Below, one piece after another: positions 1 to 8,266 of a stretch of 41,815 bases of DNA. The DNA is from Actinomycetota bacterium (lineage in GTDB: Bacteria > Actinomycetota > Acidimicrobiia > Acidimicrobiales > Ilumatobacteraceae). A model generated the notes under the pieces. It searched no databases. It was not told the origin of the DNA and worked only from the letters and a program-made list of their open reading frames with translations. Position numbers and translations under genes: made by a program. Location of the stretch: positions 1 to 41,815 of the forward strand of contig SXZT01000038.1 in the NCBI GenBank assembly GCA_005787785.1, in the 5' to 3' direction. Positions within the stretch are counted from its first letter, which is position 1. Every line of letters begins with the position of its first letter.

Positions 1-204
1 GAGAGCACCAAGTCGGTCTCCGACATTTACGCACCGGTCTCGGGCAAGGTGACCGCAGTGAACGCTGCTCTCGGGGGCACCCCCGAACTCGTGAACTCTG
101 ACCCTTATGGTGAAGGTTGGATCTGCGAGATCGAAATGACCGACGAGGCCGAACTGGCTGACCTGCTCGACGCCGCCGGCTACAGCGCACTGACGGGCGT
201 CTAG
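1..204 (+). CDS. gcvH: Glycine cleavage system H protein, C-terminal part
   Basis: The reading frame is open from base 1 and ends at TAG 202-204, giving 67 residues; the N-terminal half lies outside the window. It begins [17 protein letters not shown], which is the lipoyl-lysine loop of GcvH: the K in ESTKS is the lysine that carries lipoate. The following [20 protein letters not shown] stretch is typical of the family. H protein shuttles the aminomethyl group between GcvP, GcvT and the lipoamide dehydrogenase. gcvT and gcvP lie a few kilobases downstream, so the pathway genes are clustered. Identification is secure; only completeness is missing. Confidence 0.95.
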   Translation, partial: ESTKSVSDIYAPVSGKVTAVNAALGGTPELVNSDPYGEGWICEIEMTDEAELADLLDAAGYSALTGV

Positions 205-212
205 GTCGATTC

Positions 213-695
213 GTGTCATACGTCTACTGCAACCGCTGCGCGCACAGGAATCCGCCTCAGGCGGCATTCTGCAGCGTCTGTGGTGCGGTGCTCGACAGCG
301 CCACGGACCGCACGATCACCCTTACGCGGGTGGATGCCCTGCAGGATTCGCCCGGGCATGCCGACGATGTGATCTTCCGCACCTCGGAAGTGCCGATCGG
401 GGGAGCCGTCCTCGTGTCGCGCACGGGCGAACAGTTCGGTGATCGTTTTCCGCTGGGCATCGGCACGACGAACATCGGCCGACACCCGAATTCGGACGTC
501 GTTCTCGACGACATCACGGTGTCGCGGCGTCACGCGCAGGTTGTGTTCACCGAAGGCGCCTATGTCGTGCGTGACGTTGGCTCCCTGAACGGAACGTACG
601 TCAACCAGCAGCGCGCCGATGAATCAAAGCTCCATCACGGCGACGAAGTGCAGATCGGAAAATTCCGACTGGTCTTCTTCGATCGCTCGGAGTGA
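213..695 (+). CDS. Zinc-ribbon plus FHA domain protein, GarA/OdhI-like position
   Basis: 160 residues from a GTG start, 8 bases after gcvH. An N-terminal zinc ribbon (C6, C9, C20, C23) is followed by a linker and a forkhead-associated domain at about residues 66-158. The FHA core is clear: IGR at 88-90, SRRH at 104-107 and NGTYVN at 126-131, the phosphothreonine-binding residues. The neighbours match M. tuberculosis garA (Rv1827), whose product inhibits 2-oxoglutarate dehydrogenase and is switched by PknB/PknG phosphorylation. I do not see the ETTSVF phospho-motif of GarA, and GarA has no zinc ribbon. The place is therefore conserved, but the regulatory mechanism may differ. Confidence 0.85.
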   Translation: MSYVYCNRCAHRNPPQAAFCSVCGAVLDSATDRTITLTRVDALQDSPGHADDVIFRTSEVPIGGAVLVSRTGEQFGDRFPLGIGTTNIGRHPNSDVVLDDITVSRRHAQVVFTEGAYVVRDVGSLNGTYVNQQRADESKLHHGDEVQIGKFRLVFFDRSE

Positions 696-1594
696 ACATG
701 GCCGAGCGTGGTTACAAGAGCATCGGAGAGGTTCTTGGGCTGCTTCTCGAGGAGTTCCCCAATGTCACGATCTCGAAGATCAGGTTCCTCGAGAGTCAGG
801 GATTGATCGAGCCCGAGCGCACCCCGTCGGGTTACCGCAAGTTCACAGACTCGGAGGTCGAACGTCTGCGGTACATTCTGCGCGAGCAAGAGACGAATTA
901 TCTTCCGCTGCGTGTCATTCGTGATCGTCTCGACGAGTCCGGGGCCACTCCTCGGGATCCCACTTCACCGCCTTCGTTGCCGGCAGCCTTGCGCCATCAA
1001 ACCGTCGGTGATGTCAGCCGAGAACTGGCGCGAATCCACAGGTTGAACGTCGGATCCGTCGATGCCGACGAAAGCCTGGAGATCGAAATCGACCCGGTGG
1101 TTCTCGCCGAGTCCGAACGCTTGCACCCCGCGTCACGCAGGGCGCCGCAACGACCTGCCGCCAAGGTCCTCGTGCCTGCGGCGATAACCCCGATGTCCGC
1201 CCCACAAGGCGGTCCGGTTTCGCTGGAGGATCTGTGCGAATTGAGTGGACTTTCTGCAATCGACCTGCGCTTGCTTGAGCAATTCGGGCTGGTGTCCTCT
1301 CGGCAGGTGGGCAACGACAGCTTTTATGACGCCTCCGCGCGCGAAATCGCGGTTCTTGCGAAGAGGTTCCTGGATCACGGAATTGACATCCGTCATTTGA
1401 AATCGTGGCGCCTGGCGGCCGAGAAGGAGGCGGCGCTGTTCGAGCAACGCCTGATGCCGCTGCTGCGCCAGAAAAACCCCGAAGCGCGGTCCCAGTCGGC
1501 CGAGATGTTGGCGACCCTGATGTCGTTGGCAGGTGACCTCCGTCGCGTTCTGGTGCAACAGGCCGTTGGCCAATTCATCGAACCACGTCAGTAA
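692..1594 (+). CDS. MerR-family transcriptional regulator (Rv1828-like)
   Basis: 300 residues from GTG 692 (298 from ATG 698). The first start overlaps the upstream stop as GTGA. An N-terminal winged helix of MerR type is visible (SIGEVLGLLLEEF, then IRFLESQGLIEPERTPSGYR and the FTDSEVERL helix). A poorly conserved middle part of about 90 residues follows, then a second, all-helical region around residues 175-290 (LEDLCELSGLSAIDLRLLEQ) that looks like a second helix-turn-helix or effector domain. This matches the long architecture of Rv1828, in the same place between the FHA and DUF151 genes. Targets cannot be read from the sequence. Confidence 0.87.
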   Translation: MNMAERGYKSIGEVLGLLLEEFPNVTISKIRFLESQGLIEPERTPSGYRKFTDSEVERLRYILREQETNYLPLRVIRDRLDESGATPRDPTSPPSLPAALRHQTVGDVSRELARIHRLNVGSVDADESLEIEIDPVVLAESERLHPASRRAPQRPAAKVLVPAAITPMSAPQGGPVSLEDLCELSGLSAIDLRLLEQFGLVSSRQVGNDSFYDASAREIAVLAKRFLDHGIDIRHLKSWRLAAEKEAALFEQRLMPLLRQKNPEARSQSAEMLATLMSLAGDLRRVLVQQAVGQFIEPRQ

Positions 1595-1608
1595 GTAATC
1601 TCTGGGAC

Positions 1609-2124
1609 ATGGGAGACGTGGCTCGGGTCGAGGTGGTCGGGCTACGGATTGAGTTACCTTCGAATCAGCCGGTTCTCGTGTTGCGGGAAGTCGAAGGTCG
1701 CCGACGGGTACTCACCCTCTACATCGGCGGCCCCGAGGCGAGCGCCATCCATACAGCGCTTGAAGGGACCCAGCCGCCCCGTCCGCTCACCCACGATCTG
1801 TCGGTGATGTTGATCGAAGCCCTTGCGGCGAAGCTCGATCGTGTGATCGTTACCGAATTACGTGATCAGACGTATTTCGCGGAGATCGTCCTGCGTACAT
1901 CTGCCGGCGACATAGGCATTTCGGGTCGGCCGTCGGATGCCGTGGCCCTTGCCGTTCGGGCGGGAGCGGGGATTTTTGCGTCCGTCGATCTTCTCGACGA
2001 GGTAGGACGCGAAATCGGTGTCGATGGAGCCGAGAACGAAGAGGCGGAAGAGGCAGTCGTCGACGAATTCAGAGATTTCCTCGAGACGATTTCGCCCGAA
2101 GACTTCTCTGATCCGACGTCATAG
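1609..2124 (+). CDS. Bifunctional nuclease family protein (DUF151)
   Basis: 171 residues, ATG start, 14 bases after the MerR gene. The DUF151 core is recognisable: PSNQPVLVLREVEGRR, IYIGGPEASAIH-type segment (here LYIGGPEASAIHTALEG), RPLTHDLSVMLIEAL and SGRPSDAVALAVRAGAGIF. Plant and bacterial members have reported RNase/DNase activity, but the role in actinobacteria is unsettled. The C-terminal tail is acidic (ENEEAEEAVVDEF), as in M. tuberculosis Rv1829, which occupies the same place. Family assignment is firm; function is inferred only from the family name. Confidence 0.9.
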   Translation: MGDVARVEVVGLRIELPSNQPVLVLREVEGRRRVLTLYIGGPEASAIHTALEGTQPPRPLTHDLSVMLIEALAAKLDRVIVTELRDQTYFAEIVLRTSAGDIGISGRPSDAVALAVRAGAGIFASVDLLDEVGREIGVDGAENEEAEEAVVDEFRDFLETISPEDFSDPTS

Positions 2125-2134
2125 ACTGTGAAAC

Positions 2135-2590
2135 ATGGGTGAGGGGTTCAGCGGTACCAAAGCCGCGCAGATTGTCGGGATCTCGTACCGACAACTCGAC
2201 TATTGGGCGCGCACGAACTTGATCGCACCGTCGTTGTCGCCCGCGTCGGGTAGCGGTTCGCGTCGCGCGTATTCCTACGGCGATCTCCTCGAGTTGAAGG
2301 TCGTGAAGAACCTTCTGGATGCGGGCATCAAGTTGGAGTCGGTGCGCGAGGTCTTCCGCTACATGCGTGAGCACCTGCGCTCCGACGTCGTGTCGGCTCA
2401 CATCGTCATTAGTGGCTCGTCCGTTGTCCTGTGTGACGGTGACCAACTCATCGATGTCTTGCGCAACGGTCAAGGCGTTCTCAACGTGTTGCCGCTCGCG
2501 GGCGTGAAAGACGACGTCGATGCGAGCATCATGACCGTCGGTCGTCGGGTCGAAGCCGACGCCGAACAGCGTCGCGCCGCCGGCATGTGA
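2135..2590 (+). CDS. Short MerR-family regulator (Rv1830-like)
   Basis: 151 residues from ATG 2135, 10 bases after the DUF151 gene. The N-terminal MerR helix-turn-helix is clear (AAQIVGISYRQLDYWARTNL), with the wing GSGSRRAYSYGDLLELKVV and the helix LLDAGIKLESVREVFRYM. The C-terminal part is a compact domain of about 70 residues with no cysteine cluster, so it is not a metal sensor of the MerR/CueR kind. Order and length match Rv1830. Its stop overlaps the gcvT start, so the two are probably translated together, which suggests a link to glycine metabolism, though this is only positional. Confidence 0.87.
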   Translation: MGEGFSGTKAAQIVGISYRQLDYWARTNLIAPSLSPASGSGSRRAYSYGDLLELKVVKNLLDAGIKLESVREVFRYMREHLRSDVVSAHIVISGSSVVLCDGDQLIDVLRNGQGVLNVLPLAGVKDDVDASIMTVGRRVEADAEQRRAAGM

Positions 2591-3651
2591 TGTCGCTGCG
2601 TCGCACGACACTGCACGGTGCCCATGTCGAACTCGGCGCCAAGATGGTGCCGTTCGGCGGGTGGGACATGCCGGTCTCGTATCCGATCGGAACCATCGAA
2701 GAACACATGACCTGCCGCCGTGCGGCGGTGATGTTCGACGTCTCCCATCTCGGAACTGTGCGTGTCGAGGGCGCCGGATCGTTCGAATCCTTGCAGCGTG
2801 TTCTGACCAATGACCTCGCGAAGGTCGCGCCCGGTCGTGCGCAGTACACGCACCTCCTCGATCCCGCCGATGCGTCGGTGATCGACGACATCATCGTGTG
2901 GTGGGTCGACCACGAAGTGTTCGACGTCATGCCGAACGCCTCGAACACCGACCGTGTCGTCAAGTATCTCGGCGGACACGACACGACTTCGACCCGTTCG
3001 GTGATCGCCGTACAGGGTCCCGCCTCACGCGAGAAAGTGGCACGTGTGTCACCCGAGGCTGCGGCGGTCGGTCGCTTCCGTGTCGAGCGTATCGAGGTGT
3101 GCGGTTGTCCTTGTGTCGTCGCCGGAACGGGTTACACGGGTGAAGACGGCATCGAGATCGCTGTGCCCAACCATCACACGCGCAGCATGTGGGATGCGCT
3201 CTTGAGTGCCGGTGTGGTTCCCGCCGGCCTCGGAGCACGGGACACGTTGAGGCTCGAGTCCGGTCTCCCGTTGCACGGACACGAACTGGGTGAGGGCATC
3301 ACGCCGTTGCAGGCCAACTTGAACTGGGTGGTCGGCTGGAAGAAGACCGAGTTCCAGGGTCGCGCCGCGCTTGCGGCCGAAAAAGAGCGGGGTGTTGCCC
3401 GGGTGTTGCGGGGAATTGCGACCGAAGGTCGTCGACCATCGCGCGAGGGGAGTGCGGTGCGCACGGCGCACGGCAGCGGCGTCGTGACCAGCGGGAACTT
3501 CTCGCCCGTGCTCGGGCACGGCATCGCGATGGCTTTCCTTCCACCGGCATGCACCGAGGGTGACGAGGTCGAAATCGACGTTCGCGGTTCGGCGCTGGTC
3601 GGCCGTGTCGTGGCGTTGCCCTTCGTCAGGAAGCCGGCTTCTGGGGCTTGA
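2590..3651 (+). CDS. gcvT: Aminomethyltransferase, glycine cleavage T protein
   Basis: 353 residues from ATG 2590, which shares its A with the preceding TGA; the track uses the GTG one codon earlier. GcvT takes the aminomethyl group from lipoylated GcvH, releases ammonia and makes 5,10-methylene-tetrahydrofolate. Family segments are all present: the N-terminal LHGAHVELGAKMVPFGGWDMPV, MFDVSHLG, TGYTGEDGIEI and LGARDTLRLESGLPLHG. The usual length is about 360. The end overlaps the opposite-strand gene at 3626-3651. Together with gcvH and gcvP this gives the three dedicated glycine cleavage components in one 7-kb region. Confidence 0.95.
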   Translation: MSLRRTTLHGAHVELGAKMVPFGGWDMPVSYPIGTIEEHMTCRRAAVMFDVSHLGTVRVEGAGSFESLQRVLTNDLAKVAPGRAQYTHLLDPADASVIDDIIVWWVDHEVFDVMPNASNTDRVVKYLGGHDTTSTRSVIAVQGPASREKVARVSPEAAAVGRFRVERIEVCGCPCVVAGTGYTGEDGIEIAVPNHHTRSMWDALLSAGVVPAGLGARDTLRLESGLPLHGHELGEGITPLQANLNWVVGWKKTEFQGRAALAAEKERGVARVLRGIATEGRRPSREGSAVRTAHGSGVVTSGNFSPVLGHGIAMAFLPPACTEGDEVEIDVRGSALVGRVVALPFVRKPASGA

Positions 3652-3967
3652 TGCCCATCAGATTGCCCATCGTGGCCATCGTCTGAAGAGCGAAACCGAC
3701 CTGGGGCATCACCGCGCGCAGCGGCCCCTCGATGTCGTCGAGCAGCGAATTGATGCGGGTCGCCGCCGAGTTGAGGTTCTTCATCGTCTCGGCGGTGTTC
3801 TCGAGGGTCTGCAGAAGCAACTCGACAGACCGGCGACCCTGGTCGATCGTCTTGCCGCCTTCGCTGATCACCTTGGTGGCGAGCTCCACCGGGTTGATGC
3901 TGAACAGAAGTGCGATGAGGTCTTCCAATCCCGCTAGCGGGTTCGAAGCATCGCCGTCCTGGGACAT
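3626..3967 (-). CDS. Small conserved-looking protein of unknown function
   Basis: 113 residues from ATG at 3965-3967. I do not recognise the family. The chain is mostly helical and amphipathic, with a long stretch (about residues 35-80, DQGRRSVELLLQTLENTAET) that could form a coiled coil, then a hydrophobic end LQTMATMGNLMGI. No signal peptide is seen. Its last 26 bases overlap the 3' end of gcvT on the other strand. It is the last gene downstream of gcvP on the minus strand, with a 24-base gap, so it may be cotranscribed with gcvP. Coding is supported by its composition and tight fit between neighbours. Confidence 0.68.
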   Translation of the reverse strand: MSQDGDASNPLAGLEDLIALLFSINPVELATKVISEGGKTIDQGRRSVELLLQTLENTAETMKNLNSAATRINSLLDDIEGPLRAVMPQVGFALQTMATMGNLMGIKPQKPAS

Positions 3968-3991
3968 GGCGTCAGACTATGCGCTCCGGGG

Positions 3992-6877
3992 TCAAGCGGT
4001 GCCGTTCGCAGCGGCATATTCCTCGAGCGGTGTGCACGAGCAGACGAGGTTGCGGTCACCCGCGGCGGCGTCGATGCGTGAGACGGGCGGAAAGTACGAC
4101 CGACCAACGGTTCTCGAGGTCGGATACAACCCTGTTCGACGCTCATAGGAGCGGGTCCAGTCGGTTGTCGTGTCGGCGACGGTGTGCGGTGCGTGACGCA
4201 GTGGCGAGTCCTCGATGGTCGTTCGGCCGGACTCGACCTCCGCGATTTCCGTGCGGATCGACAGCATCGCTTCGATGAAACGATCGAGTTCGGATTTCTC
4301 TTCGCTCTCCGTTGGCTCGACCATCAGGGTGCCCGCCACGGGGAAACTGACCGTCGGCGCCTGGAAGCCGTGGTCGATCAGGCGTTTTGCAACATCGTCG
4401 ATCGACACCCCCGTCGACTTGCCGAGCGGACGCAGGTCGAGGATGCATTCGTGGGCGACGCGCCCGTTCGCACCCCGGTACAGCACCGGAAAGGCGTCGC
4501 CGAGCTTTGCTGCGATGTAGTTCGCATTGAGGATCGCGCGCTGCGTTGCGCGGCGCAGTCCGTCGCCGCCCATCATCGCGATGTACATCCAGGGAATCGG
4601 CAGGATGCCCGCCGAACCGTGCGGAGCAGCGGAGACGGGTCCGACGGCCTCGTCGAACCGACGGTCGGGGGAGTTGAAGTCGACGACTGCCGGCAGGAAT
4701 GGCGCGAGGTGTTCGCGTACGGCGACGGGGCCAACGCCCGGGCCCCCACCACCGTGGGGAATGCAGAAGGACTTGTGCAGGTTGAGGTGGCTCACATCGG
4801 CCCCGAATTTTCCTGGTGCGGCCAGACCGACGAGGGCATTCAGGTTCGCGCCGTCGACGTACACCTGGCCGCCGCCATCGTGCACAATTCCGCAGATCTC
4901 GACGACGGCTTCTTCGTACACGCCGTGCGTGGACGGATAAGTGATCATGAGGGCCGCGAGTCGGTCGTCCGCGATCTCGATGTTGCGGCGCAGGTCGGCG
5001 ACGTCGACGTTGCCCTCGTCATCGCACTTGATGACGACAACCTTCATGCCGGCCATCACTGCGCTTGCGGCATTGGTTCCGTGTGCGGAGGAGGGGATAA
5101 GGCAGACATCGCGGGCGTGGTCGCCGCGCGAGCGGTGGTACGCGCGGATCGCCAGCAAGCCGGCGAATTCACCCTGGCTTCCGGCGTTCGGTTGCAGACT
5201 GACCGCGTCGTAGCCCGTGGCTTCGCACAGCCACTCTTCCAACTGTGCGATCATTTCGAGTGATCCGGCACGGGTCTCTTCCGGGGCGAAGGGATGCAGC
5301 GAGGCGAACTCGGGCCACGTGACGGGAATCATCTCGGACGTAGCGTTCAATTTCATGGTGCACGACCCGAGCGGGATCATCGTTCGGTCGAGCGCGAGGT
5401 CCTTGTCCGCGAGGCTGCGCAGGTAACGCAACATCTCATGTTCGGTGCGGTGGGCCTTGAAAGCGTGATGCTCGAGAAAGGCATCGGTGCGCAACGATTC
5501 GAGTGGACTCTCGAGGGCCGAATTCCACAGTTTGTCGACATGGTCGGCGCAACCGAAGAAGCCTGCGATCGTGCGTATGTCGTCGCGTGTCATCGTCTCG
5601 TCGATCGAGATCCCGACGGTGTCGTCGTCGGTGTGGCGCAGGAACCAGCCCTCGTTGCGCGCGATGCGCAGAATCACATCCGCATCGCCCTTCGGGTCCA
5701 CGGTCAGCGTGTCGAACCACGAAGGATTGACCACTTCGTGGCCCGCCGCGACGAGTGCCTCGGCGAGGACGTTCGTGTAGGCGTGCACGCGCGAAGCGAT
5801 TTCGACGAGGCCTTCACGGCCGTGCCATGCGGCGTACAGTCCGGCCATGTTGGCGAGAAGCACTTGTGCGGTGCAGATGTTCGACGTGGCCTTCTCTCGG
5901 CGAATGTGTTGCTCACGGGTCTGGAGCGCCAGACGCAGGGCCGGCCGGCCGCGTGTGTCGACACTGACACCGACGAGACGTCCGGGCAGTGAACGCACGT
6001 GTGCCTCACCGATGGCGAGGTATGCGGCGTGCGGGCCACCCATGCCCATCGGAATGCCGAAGCGTTGCGACGTGCCAACGGCCGCGTCGAAGCCCAGTTG
6101 CCCGGGCGGCATCACGAGACACAGCGCAAGCAGGTCGGCGGCAGCGATGGCGAGTGCGCCGACGGAATGTGCGGCTGTAACGATCCGGCGCAGCGTGTCG
6201 GCGGAGGGAACGTTGCCCGAAAGGCCGGGAATCGACGCAAGTATTCCGAACGGCTTCGCGTCGGCGATCCGCGAGGCACTGCCGATCACGATGTCGATGC
6301 CGAGAGGCTCGGCACGCGTTTGCAGAACGGCCAGCGTCTGGGGGAGAACGTCGTCGAGGACGAAGAAGGTGTCGGACTCGGCGCTCGCCGCGCGGTGGGC
6401 CATCGTCATTGCTTCGGCCGCGGCAGTAGCTTCGTCGAGAAGTGAAGCGTTTGCGACGTCGAATCCCGTCAGCTCGGCGATCATCGTCTGGAAGTTGAGA
6501 AGCGCCTCGAGGCGCCCCTGCGAGATCTCCGGCTGGGAAGGGGTGTAGGCGGTGTACCACGCGGGGTTTTCCAGCACGTTGCGCTGGATGACGGCGGGCG
6601 TGATTGTGCCGTAGTAGCCCATGCCGATCGCGCTGCGACCGACCTCGTTCTTTGCCGCGAGGTCGCGCAGGGTACGCAGTGCGGCCTGTTCGGAGAGGCC
6701 CGAGCCGATCGACAAACCCCTGGTGAGAGCGATGACGGCGGGAACCGTCTGGCGCGCAAGATCATCGAGGTCCACCGCGCCGACGGTGGCGAGCATCGAC
6801 GCGAGGTCACTCGGGTCGGCGCCCATGTGGCGGGACTCGAACTTCTCTTCACCGAAATGGGACGGGGACAGACGCAC
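3992..6877 (-). CDS. gcvP: Glycine dehydrogenase (decarboxylating), P protein
   Basis: 961 residues, the usual length of the single-chain P protein. GTG start with AGGAG six bases before it. It decarboxylates glycine using pyridoxal phosphate and passes the aminomethyl group to GcvH. Visible landmarks: RHMG near the N-terminus, [45 protein letters not shown], and the PLP-lysine site [16 protein letters not shown] in the C-terminal half. Both the N- and C-terminal homologous halves are present, as in the alpha2 form. Expression is almost certainly under the tandem glycine riboswitch directly upstream. Confidence 0.97.
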   Translation of the reverse strand: MRLSPSHFGEEKFESRHMGADPSDLASMLATVGAVDLDDLARQTVPAVIALTRGLSIGSGLSEQAALRTLRDLAAKNEVGRSAIGMGYYGTITPAVIQRNVLENPAWYTAYTPSQPEISQGRLEALLNFQTMIAELTGFDVANASLLDEATAAAEAMTMAHRAASAESDTFFVLDDVLPQTLAVLQTRAEPLGIDIVIGSASRIADAKPFGILASIPGLSGNVPSADTLRRIVTAAHSVGALAIAAADLLALCLVMPPGQLGFDAAVGTSQRFGIPMGMGGPHAAYLAIGEAHVRSLPGRLVGVSVDTRGRPALRLALQTREQHIRREKATSNICTAQVLLANMAGLYAAWHGREGLVEIASRVHAYTNVLAEALVAAGHEVVNPSWFDTLTVDPKGDADVILRIARNEGWFLRHTDDDTVGISIDETMTRDDIRTIAGFFGCADHVDKLWNSALESPLESLRTDAFLEHHAFKAHRTEHEMLRYLRSLADKDLALDRTMIPLGSCTMKLNATSEMIPVTWPEFASLHPFAPEETRAGSLEMIAQLEEWLCEATGYDAVSLQPNAGSQGEFAGLLAIRAYHRSRGDHARDVCLIPSSAHGTNAASAVMAGMKVVVIKCDDEGNVDVADLRRNIEIADDRLAALMITYPSTHGVYEEAVVEICGIVHDGGGQVYVDGANLNALVGLAAPGKFGADVSHLNLHKSFCIPHGGGGPGVGPVAVREHLAPFLPAVVDFNSPDRRFDEAVGPVSAAPHGSAGILPIPWMYIAMMGGDGLRRATQRAILNANYIAAKLGDAFPVLYRGANGRVAHECILDLRPLGKSTGVSIDDVAKRLIDHGFQAPTVSFPVAGTLMVEPTESEEKSELDRFIEAMLSIRTEIAEVESGRTTIEDSPLRHAPHTVADTTTDWTRSYERRTGLYPTSRTVGRSYFPPVSRIDAAAGDRNLVCSCTPLEEYAAANGTA

Positions 6878-6899
6878 GTTTTCTCCTGACGGATGGTTG

Positions 6900-7078
6900 A
6901 TGTGCGCCCCCGCTGTCGGTGGGACCTGAGAGCTTCACGGCCGAGGCCGCTTTCCCCTTCGGTGGGAGAGTTGCCTCTCCGCTTTCCAGCGTGTGAGTCC
7001 CGACGGTCCGTTGTGCCTGAGAGGTTCCGGGGCGGTTGCTCCTTCGGCGGCCGGCGAGCCGGCTCTCTCCCGTGCGGG
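6900..7078 (-). promoter_or_regulatory. Tandem glycine riboswitch upstream of gcvP
   Basis: Read on the minus strand, the leader contains two aptamers in series. The first (about 7076-7005) has GGGAGAG, GCCGAAGGAGCAA and CCTCTCAGGCA. The second (about 6990-6904) has AAGCGGAGAGGCAACTCTCC, ACCGAAGGGGAAA and GCTCTCAGGTCCC. These are the hallmark conserved pieces of glycine aptamers I and II, with the short linker between them. About 25 bases separate aptamer II from the start codon and contain the AGGAG ribosome site. I see no strong terminator hairpin there, so glycine probably acts by freeing translation; that part is inference. Confidence 0.95.
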
Positions 7079-7105
7079 AATTTCAGTTGTACCCGAGAAC
7101 CTACA

Positions 7106-8257
7106 TCACTTCCGGGCTGTTCTCTCTTCCTCGTAGGCGGCAATCGCGGTGAGTTGAGCCCCGAGGGTGGAGTCGACCCAGCGCGAGCCAGCGGCGACGA
7201 TGCGGTCATAGCTGGCCCGGGGAGCGGCCAGCTGGTCCTGGAAGTGGGGCATCACGTACTCGGCGAAGAGCTCGTAACTGCGCTTCGTGGCCTGCCAATC
7301 GGCGAGGTCGGCGCCGAGGAACAGATAGGCGCCGAATCCGCCGGTCTTTTGACGGAGTCGCTCGAGTTGAGCAATCGCCATGTCGGGTGTGCCGATGACC
7401 ATTCGTCCCGACTCGTTGGCGAAGTCGACGAAGGAGTCGAAGTCGGCGGGGGGCGCATCGTTCGGGTCGCCGACGGGAATGATGTGCGACAGATAGTCGA
7501 AGATCCACTGCAGTCCGTATCTGCAGTTCTCACGGGCCTGCTTCTCCGTTTCGGCGATGTGCATCGGGCCCATCAGTCGCCACTGTGCGCGATCGGCCAC
7601 GTGGCCGTGCAGTGCGGCCTCCTCCTGCCAGACAGTGAAGTTGTAGTCGAGTACATGGAAAGCGGCGGGCTCGGTTGCCGCGATCGACAGGAGGCCCGTG
7701 CCGTAGCGACCGGCCAGCTTCGACCCCGACGGCGAAATCGACGAGGCCACCGCGATGGGGAACTTCGAGTAGGGCTTCATTTGCAGAACGGCTTCTTCGC
7801 AGACGAACCAATCGGTGTGTTTGGTGACCGTCTCGCCGCGGAAGAGTCGCATGATGACGTCGAACGATTCCTCCATGCGAGGTCTCTGCATCTGCGGAGG
7901 GATGCCGAGCATCGCTGCATCGCTCGTCAATTGACCGGGGCCTGCACCGAACATCATTCGGCCGCGCGTCAGGTGGTCGAGCATCACGATTCGGTCGGCG
8001 AGGATGAGGGGATGGTGGTAGGGAAGTGAGTTGACTCCCGTCCCCAACCTGATGTGCGAAGTGCGCTGCGCAGCCGCGGCAATGAACACCTCGGGCGACG
8101 CGATGAGCTCGGACCCGGCACTGTGGTGTTCGCCGATCCACGCCTCGTCGTAGCCGAGCTTGTCGAGCCATTCGACGAGTTCGAGGTCGCGGTGCAGCAG
8201 AAGTGTCGGGTTGATGCCCGTCTTGTGCATGGGCGGAAGAAAGATGCCGAAGCGCAT
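7106..8257 (-). CDS. LLM-class flavin-dependent oxidoreductase
   Basis: 383 residues from ATG 8255-8257 (the track begins at a TTG two codons earlier). It has the luciferase-like TIM-barrel pattern: MRFGIFLPPMH at the start, WLDKLGYDEAWIGEHH, GVNSLPYHHPLILADRIVMLDHLTRGR and MFGAGPGQL. These are typical of F420- or FMN-dependent monooxygenases resembling limonene monooxygenase and bacterial luciferase alpha chain. The exact cofactor and substrate cannot be read. It starts 9 bases after the stop of the PLP decarboxylase gene, so the two are likely one operon. Its stop is 28 bases upstream of the riboswitch. Confidence 0.9.
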   Translation of the reverse strand: MRFGIFLPPMHKTGINPTLLLHRDLELVEWLDKLGYDEAWIGEHHSAGSELIASPEVFIAAAAQRTSHIRLGTGVNSLPYHHPLILADRIVMLDHLTRGRMMFGAGPGQLTSDAAMLGIPPQMQRPRMEESFDVIMRLFRGETVTKHTDWFVCEEAVLQMKPYSKFPIAVASSISPSGSKLAGRYGTGLLSIAATEPAAFHVLDYNFTVWQEEAALHGHVADRAQWRLMGPMHIAETEKQARENCRYGLQWIFDYLSHIIPVGDPNDAPPADFDSFVDFANESGRMVIGTPDMAIAQLERLRQKTGGFGAYLFLGADLADWQATKRSYELFAEYVMPHFQDQLAAPRASYDRIVAAGSRWVDSTLGAQLTAIAAYEEERTARK

Positions 8258-8266
8258 GGGCAATTC

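Noticed and set aside
4184-5263. 359-codon plus-strand ORF, plus 5294-5992 and 5847-6548
   Set aside because: All are antisense to gcvP, whose motifs are continuous across the region; the plus-strand translations show no domain.
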